From: Thermohalobaculum sp039033215
GTDB lineage: Bacteria; Pseudomonadota; Alphaproteobacteria; Rhodobacterales; Rhodobacteraceae
Assembly: GCA_039033215.1 (NCBI GenBank)
Contig: JBCCDA010000031.1
Coordinates: forward strand, 1-38,998
Length of the DNA: 38,998 nucleotides
Direction of reading: 5' to 3'
Positions 23,252 through 31,941 of this stretch are shown here, piece after piece. The position numbers were made by a program, and so were the translations under genes. The notes under the pieces were generated by a model. That model saw only the letters and a program-made list of their open reading frames with translations, made no database searches and was not told the DNA's origin. Position 1 is the stretch's first letter. Every line of letters begins with the position of its first letter.

Positions 23252-23413
23252 AAATGTTCCTCGCGTGGAGCCGTCCCTTATCGTGTCTGGGTCTTTGGGG
23301 CCATCGCCCACTGGATGGTGCGCAGGCGAGCGGGCAAGAACACACTCGCCCTCAGATTGACCCCTCGCCAAGGTAGCGTACACTTGTCGCTCACGGCTGC
23401 GGGGGGAGACGGC

Positions 23414-24289
23414 ATGTCCATCGAGACACTACTGCAATACGGGAACTGGTCCGGTCCTGGCTGGACTGCGCGCAAACGGGACGACTCGTTCGATACGGCG
23501 GGGGTCGACCGCATCCTCTCGGACGATGACCGTCGGATCGGGGGGATAGACGTCTACGACAACTTCGTCGCCAAGGCGCACGACATGAACGAATATGCCG
23601 CCCAATCAGTGCTGCGGGAGCAACTGGCCGAGCTTGGTGTCATCGACAACACGACAACTGTTGTGGATGGGAGCCCTGCCTTCACCACGCCATTGAAGAT
23701 GTCCGAAGGCGGTGACGAACGCAAACGCTTCGCCTCCTTCGCCTTCTACCGCGACGAACTGGCCGGGAAGACGCCAAGCGACGAGGACCGCGGCAAGCTG
23801 GGGCTCGCGTTCTCGTACTACTACCGGCATGTGGCGCTCTCGAACCAGCAATTCGCGATGGACTACACCTTCAACCGCCCAAACTTGATCAACATGATCG
23901 CCGATCTCTCCAGCCTCGAGTTCACGTTGGCGTTCGGCCCGCACCTCTTCCTGAAGGAAGCGGCGGTCGTGACGAGCCAGGCTGGGAACGTCGAGCAGGA
24001 AAGCGGGATCGCACCACCCGCGCATCCGGAGTGGCTCGCCTATCTGCGAAACCACTTTATTCGTCCGACGGATCCGTCCTTTGCGAACGACGATGGGCTC
24101 AGCTATGTCCCAGTCATGACGCTGGAGGGGTTGTCAAAGATGTCCCACACAGACGTGACGCAGCTCTTCCAGGCGCTTGTCCGTGCGACCGACAGCAACA
24201 CCCGGGCGAACCGGATCTACAACCGCTATCGGCCCGAGGGCGCCTCGAGCCTCTCGGACGCCTACCAGGTACTGACCTATCCCGGCTAA
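23414..24289 (+). CDS. Unrecognised 291-aa protein with a phospholipase-A2-like N-terminus
   Basis: The ATG at 23414 follows a GGGGGGAG stretch; the open frame further upstream overlaps the divergent EamA gene. I do not recognise the whole protein. Residues 9-17 read YGNWSGPGW, matching the spacing of the calcium loop of secreted phospholipase A2 (Y-G-x-x-x-G-x-G). D49, H56 and D57 (AKAHDMNEY) recall its Asp...His-Asp active site. The usual cysteines are absent and the spacing is off by one residue on each side, so the similarity could be chance. Residues about 65-291 have no match I can name. No signal peptide is visible. It stands alone between minus-strand genes. Confidence 0.7.
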   Translation: MSIETLLQYGNWSGPGWTARKRDDSFDTAGVDRILSDDDRRIGGIDVYDNFVAKAHDMNEYAAQSVLREQLAELGVIDNTTTVVDGSPAFTTPLKMSEGGDERKRFASFAFYRDELAGKTPSDEDRGKLGLAFSYYYRHVALSNQQFAMDYTFNRPNLINMIADLSSLEFTLAFGPHLFLKEAAVVTSQAGNVEQESGIAPPAHPEWLAYLRNHFIRPTDPSFANDDGLSYVPVMTLEGLSKMSHTDVTQLFQALVRATDSNTRANRIYNRYRPEGASSLSDAYQVLTYPG

Positions 24290-24299
24290 CCATGGGGGG

Positions 24300-25016
24300 T
24301 CAGTCAATGAGCATCGAGACACGGCGGTTCTGCTTGCCCTTCTTCTCGACCTTGCCGAGGCGCACAGTCCCTATTTCGGCCGTGGTCGCGACGTGTGTCC
24401 CGCCACAAGGTTGCAGATCCACCTGATCCGCGCCTCCGATACGGACCAGCCGAACCCGGCCCTGACCCATGGGCGGCTTGACCGTCATGGTCTTGACGAT
24501 CTCGGGCTTGGCGGCAAGCTCGGCATCGGTGATCCACTCATCCGTCACCGGGTGGTTGGCGGCGATCAGCGCGTTCAGCGCGTCTTCCAGAGCCTGCTTG
24601 TCCTCGGGCGCGTCGGGCATGTCGAAATCGAGGCGCCCCTTCTCGGCCGAGATCTGGCCACCCGTCACCGGCAGCGGAATCACGACGGACAGGAGATGAA
24701 GCCCCGTGTGCACCCGCATGTGACGGTAGCGCTTGTCCCAATCCAGCCTCAAGGTGACCTCCGCGCCCACCTCTGGTAAGGGAGCTCCTTCAGGAAGGAC
24801 ATGCACCACCTCATCGGGGGTATCGCCCTTCACGGCAACGGCCACAGGTGCCTCAATGCCAGACCAGACCAACACACCGCTGTCCCCCGGCTGCCCGCCA
24901 CCCGTCGGGTAGAACACGGTCCGGTCCAGCACCACGCCGCCCCGATCGGTCACGGCGAGCACCGTTGCCGTGCACTCCTTCAGATAGGCGTCGTCGCGAA
25001 ACAGGGCTTCGGTCAT
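24300..25016 (-). CDS. AlaX-type alanyl-tRNA editing protein
   Basis: Free-standing trans-editing enzyme that hydrolyses mischarged Ser- or Gly-tRNA(Ala). It matches the editing domain of AlaRS. The zinc site is complete: H103xxxH107 (RVHTGLH) and C204xxxH208 (PCGGTH). The FYPTGGGQPGDSG motif near residue 35 belongs to the N-terminal editing-associated region. 238 residues is within the family range (AlaX-M type). The start MTEALF follows GGGGAG. It ends 10 bases from the convergent 291-aa gene. Confidence 0.93.
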   Translation of the reverse strand: MTEALFRDDAYLKECTATVLAVTDRGGVVLDRTVFYPTGGGQPGDSGVLVWSGIEAPVAVAVKGDTPDEVVHVLPEGAPLPEVGAEVTLRLDWDKRYRHMRVHTGLHLLSVVIPLPVTGGQISAEKGRLDFDMPDAPEDKQALEDALNALIAANHPVTDEWITDAELAAKPEIVKTMTVKPPMGQGRVRLVRIGGADQVDLQPCGGTHVATTAEIGTVRLGKVEKKGKQNRRVSMLID

Positions 25017-25099
25017 GATCATCTCCCCAGATATCGACACCCGTCTACCCATCGCGATCTACCTCTGGCAAGGTCGCGCATCCCAACCGGAGACGGCCC

Positions 25100-25645
25100 A
25101 TGGAAGTGCGCAAGACAATCGTGAGCCGCGAGACGGCAACGCAAGATACGGCTGGACGGGACTGCGATCCCGTCACGCGGGTTGTCGGAATGGCCGTTCT
25201 GAAAAACCCCTTTGCAGGCGAGAGCCGGGATGACCTTTCCGAGCTGTTCGACATCGGCGCAGCGTTGGGCGAGCAGCTGACGACGGAGGCTCTCTCGCTT
25301 CTTCCGGCGCCTGCCGTCTCGTACGGCAAGGCGGCGATCGTCGGCACCCATGGCGACTTCGAGCATGGCGGAGCCCTTATTCACCCTCGGCTGGGCAAGC
25401 CGATGCGGGCGGCACTAGGCGGCGGCAAGGCGCTGATACCATCCAACGTGAAGATAGGCGTGCCCGGCGCCGTGATCGATCTGCCGTTGGGCCACAAGGA
25501 CGAGGCCTGGTCCTTCGATCACTTCGACACGATCAGTGTGTCGATCGGCGATGCCCCCCTGCCAGACGAACTGGTGCTGGTGGTCGGCTTTGCAGATGGG
25601 CCTCGCCTCTGGCCGCGATGCGGTACGGGACCGGTCACCACCTGA
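25100..25645 (+). CDS. Amino acid synthesis family protein (DUF1185)
   Basis: Matches the DUF1185 (AA_synth) family by KNPFAGESRDDLSELFDIGA and AIVGTHGDFEHGGALIHPRLG, the hallmark segments, followed by GGGKALIPSNVKIG. 181 residues is the usual length. Cytosolic. No activity is firmly established for the family as far as I know. It is divergent from alaX and convergent with the MscS gene, so it is a single-gene unit. Confidence 0.85.
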   Translation: MEVRKTIVSRETATQDTAGRDCDPVTRVVGMAVLKNPFAGESRDDLSELFDIGAALGEQLTTEALSLLPAPAVSYGKAAIVGTHGDFEHGGALIHPRLGKPMRAALGGGKALIPSNVKIGVPGAVIDLPLGHKDEAWSFDHFDTISVSIGDAPLPDELVLVVGFADGPRLWPRCGTGPVTT

Positions 25646-25657
25646 GGTTCTGACGCT

Positions 25658-28147
25658 CTAACGCACGCCGCCGTCTCCATCGCCGTCGGCATCCGGCCCC
25701 TCACCCCGTGGCGGGGGTGCCACGGGCGTGTCGTCTGACACCTGAGGCGGCTCGTCTGCTTTGACTGGCTCGCCCCGCAGGGCCGCGCCCAACTCGCTTG
25801 CGTTCTTGATGTGAATGTCGCGCTGAGCGAATGGGATCTCGACGCCGACCTCGCCCAGACGCTTGTAGATCTCAAAGCGCAGGTCGGAGCCGACGTTCAG
25901 GATCCAGTTCACATCGCGCAGCACGCCCCTGATCTCGAAGTCCAGCCCATCGGCGCCGAAGTTCGTGAAAATCACATAGGGCGCCGGCCGGCGCATCAGC
26001 ATCGGATGGTTCTGCGCAACCTCGAGCAGGACTTTCTCCACCTCGCGCGCATCCGTGCCATAGGCGACGCTGACGCCCACGATGATCCGCCCATGGTTGT
26101 TCGAGTGGGTCCAGTTCGTGACCGTACCGGCGATCAGGTCCGCGTTCGGCACGAACATGGACGAGCGGTCGAACGTCTGGATCTCGGTCGAGCGTACGTT
26201 GACCTGCTGCACTGTCCCGTGCACGCCCGCGATCTCGACCCAGTCACCCACCTTGATGGGACGCTCGATCAAAAGGATTATGCCCGAGACGAAGTTGTTG
26301 ACGATGTTCTGCAGTCCGAAACCGATCCCGACCGACAGGGCGCCGGCAACGATGGCAAGATTGGACAGATCAACGCCCGTGGTAGAGATCGAGATCAGCG
26401 CGGCGATCGCCACACCGACGTAGCCAAGCCCGGACACGATGGCCGAACGCGCCCCGGTATCGAGCCGTGTCAGCGGCAGCACCGAGCGGCGCATCACACC
26501 CTGCAGCCCTTTCGTGAGCATGTAGCCGATCACGAAAACGATGATGAACATGACGAAGTCGACGGGGGAGACAACCGTCTCGCCCACAGGGAACCCCTCG
26601 ATCATCCGGCTCCAGGCAGCGCCCAGATCCGTTGGTGTTGCCCCCCAGATCAGCGCCAACACCGGCATTGCCGCGATGCTGAGGATAAACGCCGTCAGGA
26701 CGGGTGCCACACCCAGTCCACGCGTCTCGCCCGGGGCGCGGACCTTGGGATCGCCGCGCAACGCACTCGTCGTTTCGCGGACCACCTGGTAAATCAGCAC
26801 GCAAAGCCCGATGAGCGCGCCAGAGTAGAGCAGCGGATAGAAGACAAACCTCGAGGCGCCATAGTACCCTGCCAGCGCCAGCATGGGTGCCGCCACCGCC
26901 ACAACCCGGACGCTGACGCGCAAGATCCGCATTGCGATGCTGATCGGCAGTGCGCCCGGTGTCGGGCTTTCATCGGGGTCTTCGAGCGCGGAGACGTCCT
27001 CATCCTCCTCGACGGGCGCCTTGCCGAGATTGGATGCCTGCGCGAACCGCCAGAGCGCGATCCCCCCCAGGATGAGAATCGCCGCGTTGGTCACCGCCAG
27101 GGCATCGATCAGGACACCTGCCGTCTCGCCCGCTTCCACGAGCATCCGGTCAAGCGCGACAACGATAGCCAGTGCGACCAGCCAACGCTGGGCATTGCGC
27201 GCACCTCGATCGTCCAGCGTCGAGAGGCGGATGTCGCCCGTCCCGGGTGCAAAGTATGTCCCGCCGAGCGCAAAGGCGGCCACCACGATCAGCGCTCCCG
27301 CCGTCGTCGCCCGCAGAAACAACTCGGCCGTCGGGCCCGCCAACCCGCTGTAGATCAGGCCCTGGACCACCAGCAGGATCGCTGCCGCTGGCAGCAGCAG
27401 GCGTGCGAACGTGATCCCCGCCGCCACCCCCACAAGCGTCCCGCGCGTGGCGTCCGGCGTCACCGCTCGCTGCAGGCGCCGCACCAGCCAACGCCTGACC
27501 CACACGCCCACGAAGAGCGCCAGCAACGCCAGCACCACCGGTAGCGCCAGACGGTCCACCAGGCTGAGCATGGCATCGTCCGACGCCAGGCGCACCTGCA
27601 TCTCGAACTTCATCTGCTCGTACAGCCCGATCGCCGCGATGACGGTGTTCTCTACCCGCTCTGGCAGGAGCGGCGAGGGCCCACGACGGAGCAGCACCTC
27701 CCGGAAACGCTCCAACCTCAGCTTGTTCAGCCGGTCGATAAGCGCCACCACCCGTGCTTGCCCCTGCTCAGCACGACGTGCGACCGTCCCGATCTCGTCG
27801 ATCGACGCATTCAGGCGGGCGCGCACCGCCGCAATCCCCTCGGGCTCCGTCCCCTCTTCGGGTGGATCGCCAAGCGCCCGCAACTGGGCCAGCAACGGCG
27901 CCAGCTGTGTTTCCGCATTGGACCCGATGTTGAACATCGCCTGGCGACCGCCTTCGAGCTCGGCCAGCAGATACTTGATCCGCGCCTCCGAGAGCTCGCC
28001 CGCCGAAATCGCCGCTTCGATCTCATCGGCACCCTCGCCCATCTGAGCGAGCATCTCCGCCGGAGAAAGGGGCGCATCCTGCGTCGCCCCGACACCCGCC
28101 CAGAGGCAAAGGCAGACGACCATCAAAAGGCGGAGCCACGTGCGCAT
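25658..28147 (-). CDS. Large MscS-family mechanosensitive channel with DUF3772 domain
   Basis: An 829-residue inner-membrane channel expected to open on membrane tension during osmotic downshock. A signal peptide ends near WAGVGA. A periplasmic DUF3772-type helical domain fills roughly residues 30-190. About ten or eleven membrane helices follow. The MscS core lies near residues 580-760: the pore helix and vestibule hallmark VGIGFGLQNIVNNFVSG, then LIERPIKVGDWVEI and GTVQQVNVRSTEIQTFDRS. The C-terminal cytosolic tail ends in a Pro/Asp/Gly-rich stretch (VAPPPRGEGPDADGDGDGG). It belongs to the large MscK/YjeP-like size class. Confidence 0.9.
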   Translation of the reverse strand: MRTWLRLLMVVCLCLWAGVGATQDAPLSPAEMLAQMGEGADEIEAAISAGELSEARIKYLLAELEGGRQAMFNIGSNAETQLAPLLAQLRALGDPPEEGTEPEGIAAVRARLNASIDEIGTVARRAEQGQARVVALIDRLNKLRLERFREVLLRRGPSPLLPERVENTVIAAIGLYEQMKFEMQVRLASDDAMLSLVDRLALPVVLALLALFVGVWVRRWLVRRLQRAVTPDATRGTLVGVAAGITFARLLLPAAAILLVVQGLIYSGLAGPTAELFLRATTAGALIVVAAFALGGTYFAPGTGDIRLSTLDDRGARNAQRWLVALAIVVALDRMLVEAGETAGVLIDALAVTNAAILILGGIALWRFAQASNLGKAPVEEDEDVSALEDPDESPTPGALPISIAMRILRVSVRVVAVAAPMLALAGYYGASRFVFYPLLYSGALIGLCVLIYQVVRETTSALRGDPKVRAPGETRGLGVAPVLTAFILSIAAMPVLALIWGATPTDLGAAWSRMIEGFPVGETVVSPVDFVMFIIVFVIGYMLTKGLQGVMRRSVLPLTRLDTGARSAIVSGLGYVGVAIAALISISTTGVDLSNLAIVAGALSVGIGFGLQNIVNNFVSGIILLIERPIKVGDWVEIAGVHGTVQQVNVRSTEIQTFDRSSMFVPNADLIAGTVTNWTHSNNHGRIIVGVSVAYGTDAREVEKVLLEVAQNHPMLMRRPAPYVIFTNFGADGLDFEIRGVLRDVNWILNVGSDLRFEIYKRLGEVGVEIPFAQRDIHIKNASELGAALRGEPVKADEPPQVSDDTPVAPPPRGEGPDADGDGDGGVR

Positions 28148-28400
28148 CGCCCACCCCTAACGGGTCGGAGACAGGGCGGTCAACGAGACGGACATCCGAT
28201 TAGGTGAGGTCTTCGGTGAAATCTGATCGAACTTTGTCAGACGTGCCCGTGACGCGGAAACCAGAGGGCTCTCGAACCATGTGTTGCGACATTGCGTCGA
28301 TCACGCTGATGGCCGACATCGAGCGACAGATCGATTGGGAGCACGAAAGCGAACGGGGCAATCGGTGAATTGGGTGCGGGATGTTCTGGGCCTGGCATGA

Positions 28401-29291
28401 CTAGAACCGCCGTCGGACCTCAAGGGGAAACCTGCGACTGACGGACTTCCAGCGTATGCGCCCCTCAACCGGGAGCAACTTTCTGAGTGCGGCACCAATC
28501 CTCTTCAACAATCCAGGCCTTGCTGGCGCCATCTTTTGTAACCCCGGCGACGTCTTGGCCGTCCATGCTGCAGCGTAAGTGCTTTGTTGCGGGACAATGC
28601 GTCCATCTGTTTCCGTGACTTTTTCTGCAACCAATGCAATCCCGAAGCAGCCACCGCCCAGCCCACCGAACGACTTCTTGTTCAATGATCCAGGTGAATA
28701 GGCTCCGAAGTCCCACGGTGAGCCGTCATCAGCAGTACCTTCGTAGCGGAAAAGATCAAACCTCGGCAGTTCAAGGCGATTAGCGCTGTAAAAATCCCAG
28801 AATTGTGTCGGGGAGAACATGTGGAAGCCATGGTCAATGTGGTTTGACGAGGGAGCCTGGTGGACGATTCGTCCACCGACCTTCGTGAACTCAACAGCGT
28901 TCCGAAAAGCGTTGGGCAGGTGAAACACATGCTCAAAAGTGCCCGCATCTAGGACCATGTCATACAGCCCGAGATGCTCCGCCGGGACGCCATCGGCGTT
29001 CAGGTCGAACATGAAATCGCAACCCTCGAAGCTGTCTACATCGGTGGTGACGACCCGATCAAAACCTAACCGGGTGAAGACGTGCTCTGACGTGACGGTG
29101 CCTTCAATCAGCGTCTTTTGCACGCTGGGCACCGGTGGACGGAGCTGAAACCCCATCTTGTGGGCCAGCGACTCGAAGCCAGCTTCATCCATAAAAACGT
29201 TCTGCACCCCGAACGTCAGCAGACTGCCTTCGAACGGGCGTCGCTGGGCTTCCTCTATCATCCACGCAATTGCAGCACGCGACAAACCCAT
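28401..29291 (-). CDS. Orphan SAM-methyltransferase-like protein
   Basis: A 296-residue protein with the late half of a class I methyltransferase fold: DMVLDAGTFEHVFHLPNAFRNAV (motif II/III-like with the loop), then GGRIVHQAPSSNHIDHGFHMFSPTQFWDFY. This resembles methyltransferases that act on polysaccharides or lipids. The canonical Gly-rich motif I is poor: it may be RVVTTDVDSFEGCDFMFDLN, so SAM binding is not certain. The ATG at 29291 has an excellent AAGGAGG. The tail is strongly basic (RKLLPVEGRIRWKSVSRRFPLEVRRRF region). The gene looks lower in GC than its neighbours and stands alone between two noncoding stretches (28148-28400, where I see nothing, and 29292-29440), so it may be acquired. 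Confidence 0.7.
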   Translation of the reverse strand: MGLSRAAIAWMIEEAQRRPFEGSLLTFGVQNVFMDEAGFESLAHKMGFQLRPPVPSVQKTLIEGTVTSEHVFTRLGFDRVVTTDVDSFEGCDFMFDLNADGVPAEHLGLYDMVLDAGTFEHVFHLPNAFRNAVEFTKVGGRIVHQAPSSNHIDHGFHMFSPTQFWDFYSANRLELPRFDLFRYEGTADDGSPWDFGAYSPGSLNKKSFGGLGGGCFGIALVAEKVTETDGRIVPQQSTYAAAWTAKTSPGLQKMAPARPGLLKRIGAALRKLLPVEGRIRWKSVSRRFPLEVRRRF

Positions 29292-29440
29292 CAGACCGCC
29301 TCCTTCTTCGCTCGACGCCTCTGCGCCATCGCAGGATCGGTCCTAACCATGTCGCGGGATCGTGCCAGACATAGCAGTTCTCGCCCTCCGGACACCGAGG
29401 CGTTTCACAGCTTAACGAAATGAGAAAGGCGATTTGAGGG

Positions 29441-30484
29441 CTAGGCGTCCTCGAACACAGTCGGGACCTTGCTCCCGGAGCCATTCATGAGCCAATCGGG
29501 AGTAGGAAGGCCCTTGTCCCGAAGGAAGCTCGGGTTGAACAGTTTTGACTGGTAGCGGCTGCCGTAGTCGCAGAGGATCGTCACGATTGTCTTGCCGGGA
29601 CCAAGCTCGCGCGCAAGGCGGATGGCGCCTGCCACGTTGATACCAGTGGAGAGGCCCATGCAGAGCCCCTCCTCGCGCAGGAGGTCAAAAACGATGGGGA
29701 TCCCCTCTGCGTCCTCGATCTGGAAGGGATGATCGGGCGAAAAGCCTTCCAGATTGGCGGTGATGCGGCCCTGGCCGATCCCCTCGGATATCGAGGAGCC
29801 GGAGGCCTTCAGCTCGCCGTGGGCGTAGTAGTGCCAGAGGGCGGCGCCCATCGGGTCGGCGAGGCCGATCTGGACGCCGGGCTTGCGCGCGCGCAGCGCC
29901 TCGGCGGTGCCCGCCAGAGTGCCGCCGGATCCTACGGCGCAGATGAACCCGTCCACGGCGCCCTGGGTCTGCTCGAAGATCTCGGGACCAGTCGAGTCGA
30001 TATGCGCCTGACGGTTCGCCACATTGTCGAACTGGTTCGCCCAGATCGCGCCGTTGGGAAGCTCGGCTGCCAGTTTCTCGGCCAGACGGCCCGAGTACTT
30101 CACGTAGTTGTTGGGGTTCTTGTACGGCACCGCTGGCACTTCGACCAGCTGGGCACCGGCCAGGCGGAGCATGTCCTTCTTTTCCTGGCTCTGGGTCTCG
30201 GGGATCACGATCACGGATTTGAAACCCATGGCCGCGCCAACCACCGAGAGGCCGATACCTGTATTGCCCGCCGTGCCCTCGACAATGGTGCCACCCGGGC
30301 GCAGCCGGCCCTTCGCAACGGCATCGTCAATGATCCATTTCGCGGCGCGATCCTTGACGGATTGGCCCGGGTTCATGAACTCGGCCTTGCCGAGGATTTC
30401 GCTACCGGTGAGTTCGGATGCCTTGCGCAGGCGGATCAGCGGTGTATTTCCGACGGCGTCGGGCAGATCCTTGTAAATACACAT
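29441..30484 (-). CDS. cysK: Cysteine synthase A
   Basis: PLP enzyme converting O-acetylserine and sulfide to cysteine, cytosolic. The PLP lysine is K44 in MNPGQSVKDRAA. The phosphate/cofactor loops are EGTAGNTGIG and VGSGGTLAGT. The 347-residue length fits the longer alphaproteobacterial form. The start MCIYKDLPDAVGNTPLIRL is chosen because AGGA lies eight bases upstream; ATGs just before are less well placed. No regulatory site was identified. Confidence 0.92.
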   Translation of the reverse strand: MCIYKDLPDAVGNTPLIRLRKASELTGSEILGKAEFMNPGQSVKDRAAKWIIDDAVAKGRLRPGGTIVEGTAGNTGIGLSVVGAAMGFKSVIVIPETQSQEKKDMLRLAGAQLVEVPAVPYKNPNNYVKYSGRLAEKLAAELPNGAIWANQFDNVANRQAHIDSTGPEIFEQTQGAVDGFICAVGSGGTLAGTAEALRARKPGVQIGLADPMGAALWHYYAHGELKASGSSISEGIGQGRITANLEGFSPDHPFQIEDAEGIPIVFDLLREEGLCMGLSTGINVAGAIRLARELGPGKTIVTILCDYGSRYQSKLFNPSFLRDKGLPTPDWLMNGSGSKVPTVFEDA

Positions 30485-30595
30485 GTTCCCCATCCTGTTC
30501 CCGTGAATAGTCCAGAACGACTTAGCCTCGGGAGCCCGCAACCACAACCCCGGGTGCTGCGCGCCGGGGTAAACGGCCGTGTACCTCAGTGAGAC

Positions 30596-31720
30596 CTAAC
30601 CGGTCTTGAGGCGCGCGGCGTTTCCTTGGAGCCAAAGCAACGACAAGATCGCAGGGCCGTTGTTGATCTCGCCGGTTCCGATCGCAGCCAGCGCATCCTC
30701 AAGGGGAACAGTGAAGGCACGAATATCCTCGTTCTCGACCGCCAGTCCGAACACGCCTCCCTGCCCCGAAAGATCGGCCGCTGCGACATAGGAGGTGATA
30801 TGCTCCGCCGCGAACCCCGGCGCCGAGTAGTATGCGGCCACCTGCTCGATCCGGTCGAGATCCAGCCCCGCTTCCTCCCGCGCTTCCCGACGAGCACAGA
30901 CCTCGGGATCCAGTTCATGATCGATGCGGCCAGCAATGACTTCTATGGACCACGGGTTGTGGTCACCACGGGCATATGCTGCGGCACGAAACTGCTCGAT
31001 CAGCAGGACATGTCCGGTGGCAGGATCGTAGGGGAGAACCGTGACGGCGTCGCCGGAGGTGAACACGGTGCGGTCGATCGGCGCCGACCAGCCGCCGTCA
31101 TTGAGGCGATGGCGCAGGCGATGCTCCTCAACCGCAAAGAACTGCGTGTAAGGTCGGTCAATCGCGAGGCTCTCGACATCTTCCCGCGTCCACCCATGCC
31201 GGATCGTGTCTGGCACTACCGCGGCAGTTCGGGCACGCGCGCGCATCCGGGCACGGATCATGACGCCCGGCCAAATTGAATCGATATCGCCGACCGGCAC
31301 GATGTCTATGTGCGCCATCAGCTCCTCTGCGGCGGCAAGAGCGACCTCGCGCTCATCACGCACCCATTTCCCGTAGTCCCAAAGCCCGTTGCTTTCCGGT
31401 GCCTTTCCGGTGGTCCGGAAGTAGTGCGCATCCTCGGCGCCGACGGCTGTCTGGACGACCAATGGGGCGAGGTCGTACTCGTCCTCCTCAAAGTACTTGA
31501 GCCGATGGATATCGGCCGCACTCAACCCAGTTGCCAGCACACCTTCCGCCACCGCGTCACGAGATGCGGAGAGATGGGGATAGGCCTCATCTGCCAGCGT
31601 GCGCGTAGCGAAGCCCGGCGCCGTCGCCGGCCGCAAATCTCCGGGATCGACCACACGGCCCAGAACAATTTCCAACAGCTCCTGATCTCGGAGCGATCCG
31701 AAGAAGAACAGCGATGTCAT
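30596..31720 (-). CDS. Fusion of gamma-glutamylcyclotransferase-like and Nudix hydrolase domains
   Basis: A 374-residue two-domain cytosolic protein. The N-terminal part (residues 1 to about 165) begins MTSLFFFGSLRDQELLE, the nucleotide-free start of GGCT/AIG2-like folds (FYGSL type). The C-terminal Nudix part (about 190-374) resembles ADP-ribose pyrophosphatase, with RHRLNDGGWS, the Nudix helix REAREEAGLDL and the EHITSYVAA segment. The Nudix box reads GRIDHEL then DPEVCARREAREEAG; the first Glu of GX5E is replaced by Leu, with a Glu one place earlier. Function is probably detoxifying or recycling an ADP-ribose-like compound, but this is inferred. The start is 31720; the ribosome binding site is weak. 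It is divergent from the chrR-like gene. Confidence 0.82.
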   Translation of the reverse strand: MTSLFFFGSLRDQELLEIVLGRVVDPGDLRPATAPGFATRTLADEAYPHLSASRDAVAEGVLATGLSAADIHRLKYFEEDEYDLAPLVVQTAVGAEDAHYFRTTGKAPESNGLWDYGKWVRDEREVALAAAEELMAHIDIVPVGDIDSIWPGVMIRARMRARARTAAVVPDTIRHGWTREDVESLAIDRPYTQFFAVEEHRLRHRLNDGGWSAPIDRTVFTSGDAVTVLPYDPATGHVLLIEQFRAAAYARGDHNPWSIEVIAGRIDHELDPEVCARREAREEAGLDLDRIEQVAAYYSAPGFAAEHITSYVAAADLSGQGGVFGLAVENEDIRAFTVPLEDALAAIGTGEINNGPAILSLLWLQGNAARLKTG

Positions 31721-31881
31721 GGCAGGCACCCGGGATGGAGAGCGATCACGCGGCGACGTACCGTGGGAGACGTCCGAACGCGACGGTTTTCTCAACTTCG
31801 ATCTTTGATTCCACCTAGTGGACTGAAAGCCAGACGGTTCTGATCTACATTCGCCCACGAGCAGGTTCGAAAGAACTGAGT

Positions 31882-31911
31882 GATCCGGATCGTGAATGTG
31901 AGCGTACAATG
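31882..31911 (+). promoter_or_regulatory. RpoE-type (TGATCC) promoter of the chrR-like operon
   Basis: TGATCC (31882-31887), 18 bases, then TACAAT (31906-31911), ending 30 bases before the chosen chrR-like start. TGATCC is the remembered -35 signature of the alphaproteobacterial RpoE/ChrR (ECF11) singlet-oxygen sigma factor. This links the operon to that response by sequence only. Confidence 0.65.
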
Positions 31912-31941
31912 TACCAAAGACAAAGAGTCGAGCAAAGAAAC

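Noticed and set aside
25811..27544. A 577-codon plus-strand frame opposite the MscS gene
   Set aside because: Translation is His/Arg/Asp/Gln-rich and motif-free, as expected for the reverse strand of a membrane protein gene.
28200..28400. Short frames in the gap after the MscS gene as transposase remnants
   Set aside because: No inverted ends, no catalytic DDE residues and no recognisable similarity; treated as noncoding.
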